A DNA stretch of 64,000 nucleotides from Streptomyces sp. YIM 121038 (GTDB lineage: Bacteria; Actinomycetota; Actinomycetes; Streptomycetales; Streptomycetaceae), in contig NZ_CP030771.1 of the NCBI RefSeq assembly GCF_006088715.1, positions 6,219,501-6,283,500 of the forward strand, written 5' to 3'. Below the pieces are notes generated by a model. The model was not told where the DNA came from and did not search any database. It saw nothing but the letters and a program-made list of their open reading frames with translations. A program made the position numbers and the translations under genes. Positions 51,030-60,215 of this stretch are shown piece after piece; position 1 is the first letter of the stretch, and every line of letters begins with the position of its first letter.

Positions 51030-52504
51030 TTGCCGTCGTCGTCCTTGCCCTCGGGGGAGCCGCCCTCGGGGGAGCCGCCCTCGGCGGAGTCGTCACCCTT
51101 CGTGAGGTCCGGCTTGCCAGAAGCGCCGCCGTGCGCCGCCTCGCCGAGCATCTTGTCCAGCTCGGAGAAGTCCAGCTGCTCGCGGTGCACGAAGCCGTCC
51201 GGGTCGTCCAGGTCGGACGCCGTGGGGAGCATGTCCGGGTGCGCCCACAGGCCGTCGCGGCCGTCGACGCCGCGCGCGTCCGTGAGGGAGGCCCACAGGC
51301 GCGAGGCGTCCCGCAGACGGCGCGGGCGCAGCTCCAGGCCGATGAGCGTCGCGAACGTCTGCTCGGCGGGCCCGCCGGTGGCACGGCGGCGGCGCAGCGT
51401 CTCACGCAGCGCGTCGGCCGACGACAGGCGCGGCTTGGCCGCCGCGTGCACGACCGCGTCCACCCAGCCCTCGACGAGCGCCAGGGCCGTCTCCAGGCGG
51501 GCCAGGGCGGCCTTCTGCTCGGGGGAGTCTTCGGGCTGGAACATGCCCTGCTGGAGGGCTTCCTGAAGCTGCTCCGGATTCTGCGGGTCGAACTGGCCGA
51601 CGACGTCTTCCAGCTTGCTCGTGTCGACCTTGATCCCGCGGGCGTAGCCCTCGACGGCGCCGAACAGGTGCGAGCGCAGCCACGGCACGTGCGCGAAGAG
51701 CCGCTGGTGGGCGGCCTCGCGCAGGGCCAGATACAGCCGCACCTCGTCCATGGGGACGCTGAGGTCCTTGCCGAACGCGGTCACGTTCACCGGCAGGAGG
51801 GCCGCGCGGCCCGCCGGGCCGAGGGGCAGGCCGACGTCCGTGGAGCCCACGACCTCGCCCGCGAGGACGCCCACGGCCTGGCCGATCTGCTGGCCGAACA
51901 TGGCGCCGCCCATGGAGCGCATCATCCCGATCAGCGGGCCCGCCATGGCCTGCATCTCCTCGGGCAGGACGTCGCCCATGGCCACGCCGACGCGCTCGGC
52001 GACGGGGTCGACGAGCTCCTTCCACGCCGGCAGGGTCGCCTCGACCCACTCGGCGCGGCTCCAGGCCACGGCGGTGCCGGAGCCGGACGGCAGGGAGGTG
52101 GCGTCGTCCAGCCAGAGGTCGGCCAGGCGCACGGCCTCCTCGACGGCGGTCCGCTCGGCGGGCCCGACGCTGGCGTCCTTGGTGCCGTCCGCCGTGCCCT
52201 GGGCGACGGTCTGGCGGGCGATGTCCTTGGCCATGTCCCAGTTCACGGGACCGCCCTCGTACGACAGCATCTGGCCGAGCTGCTGGAAGGCGGCGCCCAG
52301 GTCGCTGGGGTTCATGGAACCGAACATCGCGGCGAACGGGTTGTCCCCGCCGCCGGGGCCGCCCAGACCGGGCACACCGAAGCCGAACGGGTTCCCGGGG
52401 CCACCGGAACCCTGTCCCCCTCCGGGGGTGTCCTTCTTCTTGCCCTCGTCGCCGTCCTCCGGCTCCTCCGGCGGAAGGCCGAATCCGAATGGGGTGTCAC
52501 TCAC
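51026..52504 (-). CDS. DUF2342 (zinc-dependent metalloprotease-like) protein
   Basis: A 492-residue member of the actinobacterial DUF2342 family, often annotated as a zinc-dependent metalloprotease. The N-terminus is Gly/Pro-rich with FGFG and NPFGFG motifs. The core contains PVNVTAFGKDLSVPMDEVRL and REAAHQRLFAHVPWL, in which an E-x-x-H is present but the first histidine of HExxH is not. The C-terminal 40 residues are acidic repeats (GGSPEGGSPEGKDDDG). Proteolytic activity is therefore uncertain. GTG 52504 has GAGGAAA upstream. The gene keeps its syntenic place near the PDZ protease and E1-like gene. Confidence 0.85.
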   Translation of the reverse strand: MSDTPFGFGLPPEEPEDGDEGKKKDTPGGGQGSGGPGNPFGFGVPGLGGPGGGDNPFAAMFGSMNPSDLGAAFQQLGQMLSYEGGPVNWDMAKDIARQTVAQGTADGTKDASVGPAERTAVEEAVRLADLWLDDATSLPSGSGTAVAWSRAEWVEATLPAWKELVDPVAERVGVAMGDVLPEEMQAMAGPLIGMMRSMGGAMFGQQIGQAVGVLAGEVVGSTDVGLPLGPAGRAALLPVNVTAFGKDLSVPMDEVRLYLALREAAHQRLFAHVPWLRSHLFGAVEGYARGIKVDTSKLEDVVGQFDPQNPEQLQEALQQGMFQPEDSPEQKAALARLETALALVEGWVDAVVHAAAKPRLSSADALRETLRRRRATGGPAEQTFATLIGLELRPRRLRDASRLWASLTDARGVDGRDGLWAHPDMLPTASDLDDPDGFVHREQLDFSELDKMLGEAAHGGASGKPDLTKGDDSAEGGSPEGGSPEGKDDDGK

Positions 52505-52642
52505 GGGTTTCCTCGGCTCGTAAGGCCACCGGATGGGTCCGGCGGCGGCTGCCCGACAACACCACCCAGCGTAGACACCGTGACGGGATCGGGCCTCGGT
52601 GCTTCGCCGCCTCGGGGGCTGCGGCAGGATGGATGCCACCTG

Positions 52643-52669
52643 GTACGTACGCGTCATTCGCATACGTAC
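52643..52669. promoter_or_regulatory. Inverted repeat upstream of the SDR gene
   Basis: GTACGTACGCG and CGCATACGTAC are 11-base arms with one mismatch around TCATT, 26 bases before the SDR start. This is a plausible operator in the divergent DUF2342/SDR promoter region. Confidence 0.5.
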
Positions 52670-52694
52670 TGAAGACAACCGCTGGAGACGCCCG

Positions 52695-53807
52695 GTGAGT
52701 TCCCCAGATCCGCAGGTTCGCGCAGCGCGAAACCCTTCGACCCCGGCCCCCGTCCGCGGGCCTGTCGTCGCCGTGACCGGCGCCGCGGCGGGCGTCGGCG
52801 CGCTGCTGACCGAGCGCCTGGCAGAGTCCGACGAGATCAAGCAGGTCGTGGCCATCGACGAGCGGCGCGGCGAGTGCGCGACGGCCCAGTGGCACATCCT
52901 GGACGTCCGCGACCCCGCGATCGCCGAGAAGCTGCGCGGCGTGGACGTCGTCGTGCACCTCGCGCTCGACCTCGACCTGGAGACCGACGGGGCGGCCCGT
53001 ACCGCGTACAACGTACGGGGTACGCAGACCGTCCTGACCGCGGCCGCCGCCGCGGGGGTGCACCGGGTCGTGCTGTGCACCTCGGCGATGGTCTACGGAG
53101 CGCTCGCCGAGAACGAACTGCCCCTCTCCGAAGACGCCGAATTGCGGGCGACAGCGGAGGCCACCGGTGTCGGCGACCTCCTGGAGATCGAGCGGCTCGC
53201 CCGGCGCGCGCCCCGGGCCCACCCCGGCCTGAACGTCACCGTGGTGCGGCCCGCCGTGCTCGTCGGCGGCACCGACACCGCGCTGACCCGCTACTTCGAG
53301 TCGCCGCGGCTGCTCGTCGTCGCCGGGTCCCGGCCCGCGTGGCAGTTCTGCCACGTCGAGGACCTGTGCAGCGCCCTGGAGTACGCCGTCCTGGAGAAGG
53401 TCGAGGGCGAGCTGGCCGTCGGCTGCGACGGCTGGCTGGAGCAGGAGGAGGTCGAGGAGCTCAGCGGGATCCGGCGCATGGAGCTGCCGTCCGCCGTCGC
53501 CCTCGGGGCGGCCGCGCGGCTGCACCGCATCGGGCTGACGCCGTCCCCGGCGGGCGACCTGGCGTACACGATGTACCCCTGGGTCGTCAGCGGGAGCCGG
53601 CTGCACGACGCGGGGTGGCGGCCGCAGTGGACCAACGAGGAGGTCCTCGCGGAGCTGCTCGAGGAGGTCGCGGGGCGGCGGACCGTGGCGGGCCGGCGGC
53701 TCGGGCGCAAGGACGCGACGGCGGCCGGGGCCGCGGGCGCCACGGTGGCCCTGCTGGGTACGGCCGCCCTGGTGCGGCGGGCCCGGAAGGCGCGGCGGCG
53801 GCTCTGA
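52695..53807 (+). CDS. SDR-family NAD(P)-binding epimerase-like protein
   Basis: A 370-residue extended SDR. The cofactor loop is VAVTGAAAGVGALL near residue 24, and VVVHLALDLDLE and NVRGTQTVLTAAAAAGV are family strands. The expected YxxxK active-site motif is not recognisable; the equivalent area reads MVYGALAENELPL and GDLLEIERLAR. It may therefore bind NAD(P) without ordinary epimerase chemistry. The C-terminus has a hydrophobic stretch (AAGATVALLGTAALV) followed by Arg/Lys, possibly a membrane anchor. GTG 52695 has GGAG upstream. The substrate is unknown. Confidence 0.82.
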   Translation: MSSPDPQVRAARNPSTPAPVRGPVVAVTGAAAGVGALLTERLAESDEIKQVVAIDERRGECATAQWHILDVRDPAIAEKLRGVDVVVHLALDLDLETDGAARTAYNVRGTQTVLTAAAAAGVHRVVLCTSAMVYGALAENELPLSEDAELRATAEATGVGDLLEIERLARRAPRAHPGLNVTVVRPAVLVGGTDTALTRYFESPRLLVVAGSRPAWQFCHVEDLCSALEYAVLEKVEGELAVGCDGWLEQEEVEELSGIRRMELPSAVALGAAARLHRIGLTPSPAGDLAYTMYPWVVSGSRLHDAGWRPQWTNEEVLAELLEEVAGRRTVAGRRLGRKDATAAGAAGATVALLGTAALVRRARKARRRL

Positions 53808-53871
53808 GGGCCCCTCCGGGGCCCTGAACCCCCGGCTGGGCCTCTTCTGCCCCCTCGCTCGCCGTTGGTGG

Positions 53872-53918
53872 GCTGTGCCCACCCGTTCCGCCCGCTGGGC
53901 GGACCGGCTGCCCACAGC
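53872..53918. repeat. REP-like imperfect palindrome
   Basis: Two 22-base arms, beginning GCTGTGCCCACC and GGGCGGACCGG, match at 18 of 22 positions around GCT. The motif resembles intergenic palindromes I associate with Streptomyces genomes. It lies between the SDR and moaE genes. Confidence 0.6.
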
Positions 53919-54032
53919 CGGGGGAGGCGCCACGGGGCGTGTGCCGGGTCGTAGGGATGGCCAAGCCGGGCCTGTGGGGGCTGGGGGATAGCGCTATTCC
54001 GTCGGGTCCGGGGCGTGCGGCACCATGGCCCC

Positions 54033-54497
54033 ATGGCACGTACTCCGATCGATCACCCGGGTGAGCAGGCCGCCGACGAGCCGATCCGGCTGCTGGCAGT
54101 CCGGGACGCTCCGCTGTCGCTGGACGAGGTCTTCCGGGCCGTCGGTGACGACGCCGCGGGCGGCACGGCCCTGTTCGTCGGGACGGTGCGCAACCACGAC
54201 GGGGGCGCCGACGTGGACGCGCTCGCGTACTCCAGTCACCCCACCGCCGAGGCCGAGCTGCGGCGGGTGGCGGAGAAGGTCGTCGCGGACTTCCCCGTCC
54301 GTGCCCTGGCCGCCGTGCACCGCGTCGGCGCCCTCACCGTCGGTGACCTCGCGGTCGTCGTCGCCGTCTCCTGCCCGCACCGGGCCGAGGCCTTCGCGGC
54401 CTGCCGCAAGCTGATCGACGACCTCAAGCACGAGGTGCCCATCTGGAAGCACCAGACGTTCTCCGACGGCCAGGAGGAGTGGGTCGGCGCCTGCTAG
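54033..54497 (+). CDS. moaE: MoaE-type molybdopterin synthase catalytic subunit
   Basis: A 154-residue MoaE. Recognisable blocks are GGTALFVGTVRNHDGGADV, YSSHPTAEAELRRVAEKV, VGDLAVVVAVSCPHRAEAFAACR and the C-terminal catalytic strand VPIWKHQTFSDGQEEWVGAC with its lysine. It converts precursor Z to molybdopterin with thiocarboxylated MoaD. MoeZ, encoded elsewhere in this window, would recharge MoaD, but no MoaD gene is present here. ATG 54033 is chosen from the usual length; a GTG at 54015 is possible. Confidence 0.93.
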   Translation: MARTPIDHPGEQAADEPIRLLAVRDAPLSLDEVFRAVGDDAAGGTALFVGTVRNHDGGADVDALAYSSHPTAEAELRRVAEKVVADFPVRALAAVHRVGALTVGDLAVVVAVSCPHRAEAFAACRKLIDDLKHEVPIWKHQTFSDGQEEWVGAC

Positions 54498-54649
54498 CCC
54501 TGTGGGGCGGCCCGCGTACGGGACTCCGCGGGTGGTGCGTCCGCGGAACTCCGGTTGCGTAACCGGACCCCTGCCGTGAGCGTTGTCGGAGCGGCGGGTT
54601 AATCTGCTGATCAGTCAGTTGTGGTCGCTCATGGGGTCGGGAGGTCGAC

Positions 54650-54829
54650 ATGGCATCACTTGCCTGGTTGCTCATTCCACTTCTGGCGGCGGTCGGCGCT
54701 GGTCTGTGGGCCCTTTTGGCCCATCGCAACCGCGAGAGCGGGAAGACCGGCGACATCAGCGAGCTGAACGGCTACGCGGCGTTCCGCAAGGCGATGGAGA
54801 AGACCCACTCGGGTACCGACGCCGTCTGA
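54650..54829 (+). CDS. small single-pass membrane protein (59 residues)
   Basis: A 59-residue protein beginning MASLAWLLIPLLAAVGAGLW, a clear N-terminal transmembrane helix, followed by a polar tail (HRNRESGKTGDISELNGYAA). The ATG has GGGAGG six bases upstream, which makes translation very likely. Genes of this type sit upstream of the PDZ/Lon-like protease gene in Streptomyces, but I know of no function. It could be a small partner or regulator of a membrane protein. Confidence 0.75.
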   Translation: MASLAWLLIPLLAAVGAGLWALLAHRNRESGKTGDISELNGYAAFRKAMEKTHSGTDAV

Positions 54830-54927
54830 TCCGCGGTCCCCGCGACGCCCGGGGGACCGCCCAGCGGCCTGCCCGTACGGACCGGCCCCGGGGGTGCCCT
54901 CACAGGACCGTCCCGTACTGTCGTTCC

Positions 54928-56022
54928 ATGCCACGCCGCACGGCGACGCTGCTCGCCTCCACCCTGATGCTCATCGCGCTGCTCTGCGCGGGAGTGCTCG
55001 TCAAAGTGCCGTACTCGGAGATGTCCCCCGGGCCGACGGTGAACACCCTGGGTGACCACGACGGCGAGCCGGTACTCCAGATCTCGGGCCGCAAGACGTA
55101 CCCGACGACCGGTCACCTGAACATGACGACGGTCCGGGTCACCAGCGCCGACTACAAGATGAACCTCGCCGAGGCCGTCTACGGCTGGCTCTCGCACGAC
55201 AACATCGTCGTGCCCCACGAGACGCTGTACCCGGACGGCAAGACCGAGCAGCAGTCGACCCGGGAGAACGCCGAGGAGTTCAGCCAGTCCCAGGAGAGCG
55301 CGAAGGTCGCCGCCCTGAAGGAACTGGACATCCCGGTGAAGACCCAGGTGGTCGTCGGCAGCGTCTTCAAGGACAGCCCGGCCGAGGGCCGGCTGCACGC
55401 GGGCGACGTCATCAGGAGCGTCGACGGCACGGCCGTGAAGAAGACCACGGACGTCGCGAAGCTCGTCACCCGGCACAAGCCCGGCGAGGCCGTCACGTTC
55501 ACCGTCGTACCGGTCAAGGAGGCGGCCGCCGCCGAGAAGGCGGGCAAGGAGCCGACCAGGACCGAGGACGTCAAGATCACCACGGACAGGTCCGACGACG
55601 AGGGCAAGGCCCGGGCGATCGTCGGCATCCAGGCCGGGACCGACCACACCTTCCCGTTCACCATCGACATCAAGCTCGCCGACGTGGGCGGGCCGAGCGC
55701 GGGCCTGATGTTCGCGCTCGGGATCGTCGACAAGATCACACCGGGCGACCTCACGGGCGGCAAGTTCGTCGCGGGCACCGGCACGATCGACGACGACGGC
55801 AAGGTCGGCCCGATCGGCGGCATCGAGATGAAGACCGTGGGCGCGCGCGACAAGGGCGCGGAGTACTTCCTCACGCCCAAGGACAACTGCGCGACCGCCG
55901 CGAAGGACGTCCCCGGCGGGCTCACGCTGGTCAAGGTCGACACCATCGCCGACGCGGTGAAGTCCCTCGACAAGATCCGCAAGGGAGACACCGCCGGTCT
56001 GCCGCAGTGCACCAAGGGCTGA
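54928..56022 (+). CDS. PDZ-domain S16 (Lon-like) membrane-anchored protease
   Basis: A 364-residue protein anchored by an N-terminal helix (ATLLASTLMLIALLCAGVLV). A PDZ domain covers about residues 130-200 (GSVFKDSPAEGRLHAGDVIR). A Lon-type proteolytic domain follows (about 220-345) with the catalytic dyad Ser257 in GGPSAGLMFAL and Lys302 in GPIGGIEMK, spaced as in Lon. It lacks an ATPase domain, so it is an ATP-independent extracytoplasmic protease of the YlbL/Rv3194c type, probably handling membrane or envelope proteins. The substrate is unknown. Confidence 0.93.
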   Translation: MPRRTATLLASTLMLIALLCAGVLVKVPYSEMSPGPTVNTLGDHDGEPVLQISGRKTYPTTGHLNMTTVRVTSADYKMNLAEAVYGWLSHDNIVVPHETLYPDGKTEQQSTRENAEEFSQSQESAKVAALKELDIPVKTQVVVGSVFKDSPAEGRLHAGDVIRSVDGTAVKKTTDVAKLVTRHKPGEAVTFTVVPVKEAAAAEKAGKEPTRTEDVKITTDRSDDEGKARAIVGIQAGTDHTFPFTIDIKLADVGGPSAGLMFALGIVDKITPGDLTGGKFVAGTGTIDDDGKVGPIGGIEMKTVGARDKGAEYFLTPKDNCATAAKDVPGGLTLVKVDTIADAVKSLDKIRKGDTAGLPQCTKG

Positions 56023-56037
56023 GCCCACGGAAACGGC

Positions 56038-56066
56038 CGCGGCCGGGGCGGTGGGCCCCGGCCGCG
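56038..56066. terminator. Terminator between protease and PPA1309 genes
   Basis: A perfect 12-bp stem (CGCGGCCGGGGC and complement) with a GGTGG loop lies between convergent stops and can serve both genes. Confidence 0.8.
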
Positions 56067-56102
56067 TACTCGGTCAGATGCTGTGGAGCGCCCGCGGAGC
56101 GG

Positions 56103-56660
56103 CTACTCCGCGAACGTCGCGTTCAGCGCGTCCGCGAGGCCCGGCACCAGGTCGGAGCCGGTCAGGACCTCCGTGGCGGAGTCCTTCTCGCGCAGCCGCA
56201 GGGCCGAGTCGCGCGCGCCGTCGCGCAGCACCGCGACCGTCATGCGGACCTCCTGGCGCTCGGGGTGCTTCGCCACCCACGCGGCGAGCTGCTTCTCGCT
56301 CAGATGCTGCGGAACGGACGCCTCCGCGGACGGCGGGAGCATCAGGCGCTCCACGGTGAGGGCACAGCCCGCGACGGAGTCGGGCCAGGCGATGGTGCCG
56401 AGGAACTCGTCGAGCGCGGCCCCGGCGGGCAGCTCGTCCTGCTCGATGGGGGTGAGCGGCGCGGCCGAGCCGTCGTCGGGGAGGCCGAGGCGGTCGGCGA
56501 GGCCGGGCTCCTGGGTGCGCAGTCGCGCGGTGTCCACCAGGGCGAAGAGACGGGCGGGCTGATCCCAGCCGAGGCTCGCGACGTACTCGTCGATTTCGAG
56601 CACGGCGCGGGTGAGCGGGCTCGCGGCCATCGGAGGGCCGGAGGGGGAAACGTTGGGCAT
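56103..56660 (-). CDS. PPA1309 family protein
   Basis: A 185-residue protein of the actinobacterial PPA1309 family. Typical stretches are LTRAVLEIDEYVASLGWDQPARLFALVDTARL-type sequence at the N-terminus, the TIAWPDSVAGCALTVERLMLP strand region and ERQEVRMTVAVLRDGARDSALRL. It is an alpha/beta cytosolic protein without a known function. ATG 56660 has AGGAT upstream; a TTG two codons earlier is possible. It is divergent from the UPF0182 gene, and the pair is conserved in Streptomyces. Confidence 0.9.
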   Translation of the reverse strand: MPNVSPSGPPMAASPLTRAVLEIDEYVASLGWDQPARLFALVDTARLRTQEPGLADRLGLPDDGSAAPLTPIEQDELPAGAALDEFLGTIAWPDSVAGCALTVERLMLPPSAEASVPQHLSEKQLAAWVAKHPERQEVRMTVAVLRDGARDSALRLREKDSATEVLTGSDLVPGLADALNATFAE

Positions 56661-56795
56661 GCCCAATATCCTGCCTGGTTCAGACCCCGGAACGGGAACT
56701 GAGTAAAGCGTCGGTAAGTTGCATCAGTGGGCTCTACGATCGCGGGGCCCGATTCAGCCACAGCTACAGCTACAGCGAACTTCGAGGTGCGCACC

Positions 56796-59747
56796 TTGGC
56801 TTTCCAGATGCCGGACCGCGGCGGAGGCCCGACGGGGCCACGGATCAGAGTGGGCCGACCGTCCCGTCGTGTCCGGACCCTGCTTTTGACGCTCGGCGTC
56901 CTGGCCGTGCTGGCCATGGCGTTCGTCATGTTCGCGGGGTTCTGGACGGACTGGCTCTGGTTCCGCTCGGTCGGCTACTCATCGGTCTTCACGACGACCC
57001 TGTCGACCAAGATCGGCCTGTTCTTCGTCTTCGGCCTCCTCATGGCGGCCGCGGTCGGTGTGAACATCTGGCTGGCGCACCGGCTGCGCCCGCCGCTGAG
57101 CGCCATGTCGATGGAGCAGCAGAGCCTCGACCGGTACCGCATGGCGATCGCGCCGTTCAAGAAGTGGCTCCTCATCGGGATCACCGCGCTCGTCGGCCTG
57201 ATCGCGGGCGCCTCCGCCGCGGGCCAGTGGCGCACCTGGCTGATGTGGGTCAACGGCGTGCCGTTCGGCCAGAAGGACCCCCAGTTCCACCTGGACGTCT
57301 CCTTCTTCGCCTTCGACCTGCCCTGGTACCGGTTCCTGCTGGGCTTCGGCTTCGCGGCCACGGTCCTCTCGGTGATCGCCGCCGCCCTGACGCACTACCT
57401 GTACGGCGGCCTGCGCATCACCAGCCCCGGCGGCCGGGCCACGGCCGCGGCGACCGGGCACCTCTCGGTGCTGATCGGCATCTTCGTGGCCCTCAAGGCC
57501 GTCGCGTACTGGCTCGACCGGTACGGCCTCGCGGTGAAGTCCAGTGACTTCAAGGCGACCGACAACTGGACGGGCCTCAGGTACGTCGACGCCAACGCCT
57601 ATCTGCCGGCGAAGACGATCCTGTTCTGCATCGCCGTCATCTGCGCGCTGCTGTTCTTCGCCACGCTGTGGCGGCGCACCTGGCAGCTGCCGGTCATCGG
57701 CTTCGGCCTGATGGTGCTCTCCGCGATCCTGATCGGCGGCCTGTACCCGGCCATCGTCCAGAAGTTCCAGGTCCAGCCGAACGAGCAGGCGAAGGAAGCC
57801 CCGTACGTCGAGAAGAACCTGGAAGCGACGCGCAAGGCGTACGACATCGGCGGCACCGATGTGAAGAAGTACCCGGGCGTGAGCAACACCCAGGACACGT
57901 CGAAGCTGCGCACCGCCGCGACCGACGCCGCCAGCTTCCGCCTGCTCGACCCGAACATCGTCTCGCCGACCTTCCAGCAGCTCCAGCAGATGAAGGCCTA
58001 CTACGGCTTCCCGTCGAACCTGGACGTCGACCGCTACAAGGACAAGGACGGCAAGGAGCAGGACACCGTCATCGGCCTGCGCGAGCTGGACCTGAACGGC
58101 GTCCAGAAGAACAACTGGATCAACGACCACTTCCGCTACACCCACGGCTACGGCGTCGTCGCGGCCAAGGGCACGGAGGCGAAGGGGTCGGGCGAGCCGG
58201 TCTTCACCGAGTCCGACCTGCCCTCCAAGGGCAATCTGCCGCGGTACCAGCAGCGCATCTACTACGGCGAGAAGACCACCCAGTACTCGATCGTCGGCGG
58301 TCCGCAGAAGGAGATCGACTACTCGGACGACAGCGGCGAGAAGACGACCAGCTACAAGGGCAAGAGCGGCGTCAACCTCTCCAACCCGCTGAACAGGGCC
58401 GCGTACGCGGTGTCGTTCGGCGAGCCCCAGATGCTGTACTCGGGCGCGATCGGCGAGGGCTCGCGGATCCTGTACAACCGCACGCCCAAGGAGCGCGTCG
58501 AGGCGGTGGCCCCCTGGCTGACGATCGACGGCGACGCCTACCCGGCGGTGGTCGACGGCAAGATCCAGTGGATCGTCGACGCCTACACGACGACGAACGG
58601 CTATCCGTACGCGTCGCGCACCACCCTCGGCGACACCACGGCCGACTCCCTGACGGCGCGGAACAACCAGCGCCAGGTGGTCGCCCAGCAGAACCAGGTC
58701 AACTACATCCGCAACTCGGTGAAGGCGACCGTCGACGCGTACAGCGGTGACGTCAAGTTGTACGAGTGGGACACCGAGGACCCCATTCTGAAGACGTGGC
58801 GCAAGGCGTTCCCGGACACCGTCAAGGACAAGAGCGAGATCTCGCCGGCCCTGATGGACCACCTGCGCTACCCGCAGGACCTGTTCAAGGTCCAGCGCGA
58901 GCTGCTCACCCGCTACCACGTGAAGGACGCCGACACGTTCCTCAGCGGCAGCGAGGTGTGGGAGGTCCCGAGCGACCCGACGAACCAGACGTCCAGCGCC
59001 GTCCCGCCGTACTACCTGAGCATGAAGATGCCGGGCAGCAAGAAGCAGGACTTCTCGCTGACGACGACCTTCGTGCCCAACAAGCGGAACAACCTGAGCG
59101 CCTTCATGGCGGTCAACGCGGACGCGGGCTCACCGGACTACGGCAAGATGCAGATCTTGAAGATGCCGACCGACAGAACGGTCGACGGTCCGAAGCTCGT
59201 GCAGAGTCAGTTCAACTCCGACAAGGACATCGCGGAGCAGATCAGACTCCTCAAGGGCGGCGACTCCGAAGTCGACTACGGCAATCTCCTGACCGTGCCC
59301 CTGGACGGAGGCCTGCTCTACGTGGAGCCGGTCTACGTCAAGGGCGGTGGGCTCAAGTACCCACTCCTGAAGCGCGTCCTCGTCACCTACGGAGACAAGA
59401 TCGCCTTCGAGAGCACCCTGGACAAGGCGCTCAACGTGGTCTTCGGAACCGAAGGGGCGACCCCCGTCGAGCCACCGGACAAACCGGGAAGCGGTGACAA
59501 GGAGAAGCCCGACAAGCAGAAGCCGCCGACGTCGGACAACCCCGACCTCCAGAAGGCCATCGACGACGCCCAGAAGGCGATCGACGAAGGCAAGGAGGCC
59601 CTCAAGGACGACGACTGGGAGGCCTACGGCAAGGCCCAGGCCAAGCTCCAGGAGGCCCTGGAGCGCGCCGAGGACGCCCAGTCCGACCAGGCGAAGAAGA
59701 GCGACAAGGGCGAGAAGGGCGACAAGGGCGGGGGCGGCGGCGGATAG
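56796..59747 (+). CDS. UPF0182 family membrane protein
   Basis: A 983-residue protein of the UPF0182 family (Rv3193c-like). Seven transmembrane helices lie in the first 310 residues (for example [19 protein letters not shown] and [17 protein letters not shown]). A very large extracellular region follows, with [34 protein letters not shown] and [18 protein letters not shown]. The C-terminus is a Lys/Glu-rich helix and a Gly-rich end. The TTG at 56796 is used because GAGGTG stands seven bases before it; ATG 56808 is the usual database start. The function is unknown, probably in the envelope. Confidence 0.9.
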   Translation: MAFQMPDRGGGPTGPRIRVGRPSRRVRTLLLTLGVLAVLAMAFVMFAGFWTDWLWFRSVGYSSVFTTTLSTKIGLFFVFGLLMAAAVGVNIWLAHRLRPPLSAMSMEQQSLDRYRMAIAPFKKWLLIGITALVGLIAGASAAGQWRTWLMWVNGVPFGQKDPQFHLDVSFFAFDLPWYRFLLGFGFAATVLSVIAAALTHYLYGGLRITSPGGRATAAATGHLSVLIGIFVALKAVAYWLDRYGLAVKSSDFKATDNWTGLRYVDANAYLPAKTILFCIAVICALLFFATLWRRTWQLPVIGFGLMVLSAILIGGLYPAIVQKFQVQPNEQAKEAPYVEKNLEATRKAYDIGGTDVKKYPGVSNTQDTSKLRTAATDAASFRLLDPNIVSPTFQQLQQMKAYYGFPSNLDVDRYKDKDGKEQDTVIGLRELDLNGVQKNNWINDHFRYTHGYGVVAAKGTEAKGSGEPVFTESDLPSKGNLPRYQQRIYYGEKTTQYSIVGGPQKEIDYSDDSGEKTTSYKGKSGVNLSNPLNRAAYAVSFGEPQMLYSGAIGEGSRILYNRTPKERVEAVAPWLTIDGDAYPAVVDGKIQWIVDAYTTTNGYPYASRTTLGDTTADSLTARNNQRQVVAQQNQVNYIRNSVKATVDAYSGDVKLYEWDTEDPILKTWRKAFPDTVKDKSEISPALMDHLRYPQDLFKVQRELLTRYHVKDADTFLSGSEVWEVPSDPTNQTSSAVPPYYLSMKMPGSKKQDFSLTTTFVPNKRNNLSAFMAVNADAGSPDYGKMQILKMPTDRTVDGPKLVQSQFNSDKDIAEQIRLLKGGDSEVDYGNLLTVPLDGGLLYVEPVYVKGGGLKYPLLKRVLVTYGDKIAFESTLDKALNVVFGTEGATPVEPPDKPGSGDKEKPDKQKPPTSDNPDLQKAIDDAQKAIDEGKEALKDDDWEAYGKAQAKLQEALERAEDAQSDQAKKSDKGEKGDKGGGGGG

Positions 59748-59881
59748 CCGCTCACCCGGGACGCCCGGCCTCCCCCGGGACGCCCGCCCCCCGGGGGTGC
59801 CCGGGGCGCCCGGACCTCCCGGGGCGCGCGGACAGCGCGCGGAACCCACCCCGCGCCGTGATACGGTGACGTACACAACGG

Positions 59882-59955
59882 CGCGGGGTGGAGCAGCTCG
59901 GTAGCTCGCTGGGCTCATAACCCAGAGGTCGCAGGTTCAAATCCTGTCCCCGCTA
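59882..59955 (+). tRNA. tRNA-fMet (CAU), copy 1
   Basis: A 74-base cloverleaf. The acceptor is CGCGGGG/CCCCGCT, leaving position 1-72 as an unpaired C-U, the hallmark of an initiator. The anticodon stem CTGGG/CCCAG contains the three G-C pairs of initiators around the CTCATAA loop, anticodon CAU. The T-arm is GCAGG-TTCAAAT-CCTGT. The 3' CCA is not encoded. A stem-loop terminator follows directly. Confidence 0.95.
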
Positions 59956-59961
59956 CTCGCG

Positions 59962-60000
59962 ACGAAGGCCCGGATCCTGTCACAGGATCCGGGCCTTCGT
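59962..60000 (+). terminator. Terminator of tRNA-fMet copy 1
   Basis: ACGAAGGCCCGGATCCTGT pairs with its perfect complement across a single central base. The physical loop is probably TGTCACA. Confidence 0.85.
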
Positions 60001-60215
60001 CATGTCTTCGTCACGATCGGCGCGCCCCCTCCGCGACGCACTCATGCCGGTGTCCCATGCCAGTGATGTGGGGTTCGTGCGAAGAGTGGTCCGGGCGGGG
60101 GGAGTTGAGGGAAGCTGTGTTTCACTTATCTCTCTGTGGGCATGTCGACAAAACGCTGAAGTGACCTCACTGGCTGCGGTATACCAGGTGTACCCAGGTT
60201 GCAGGTGGTGCGACG

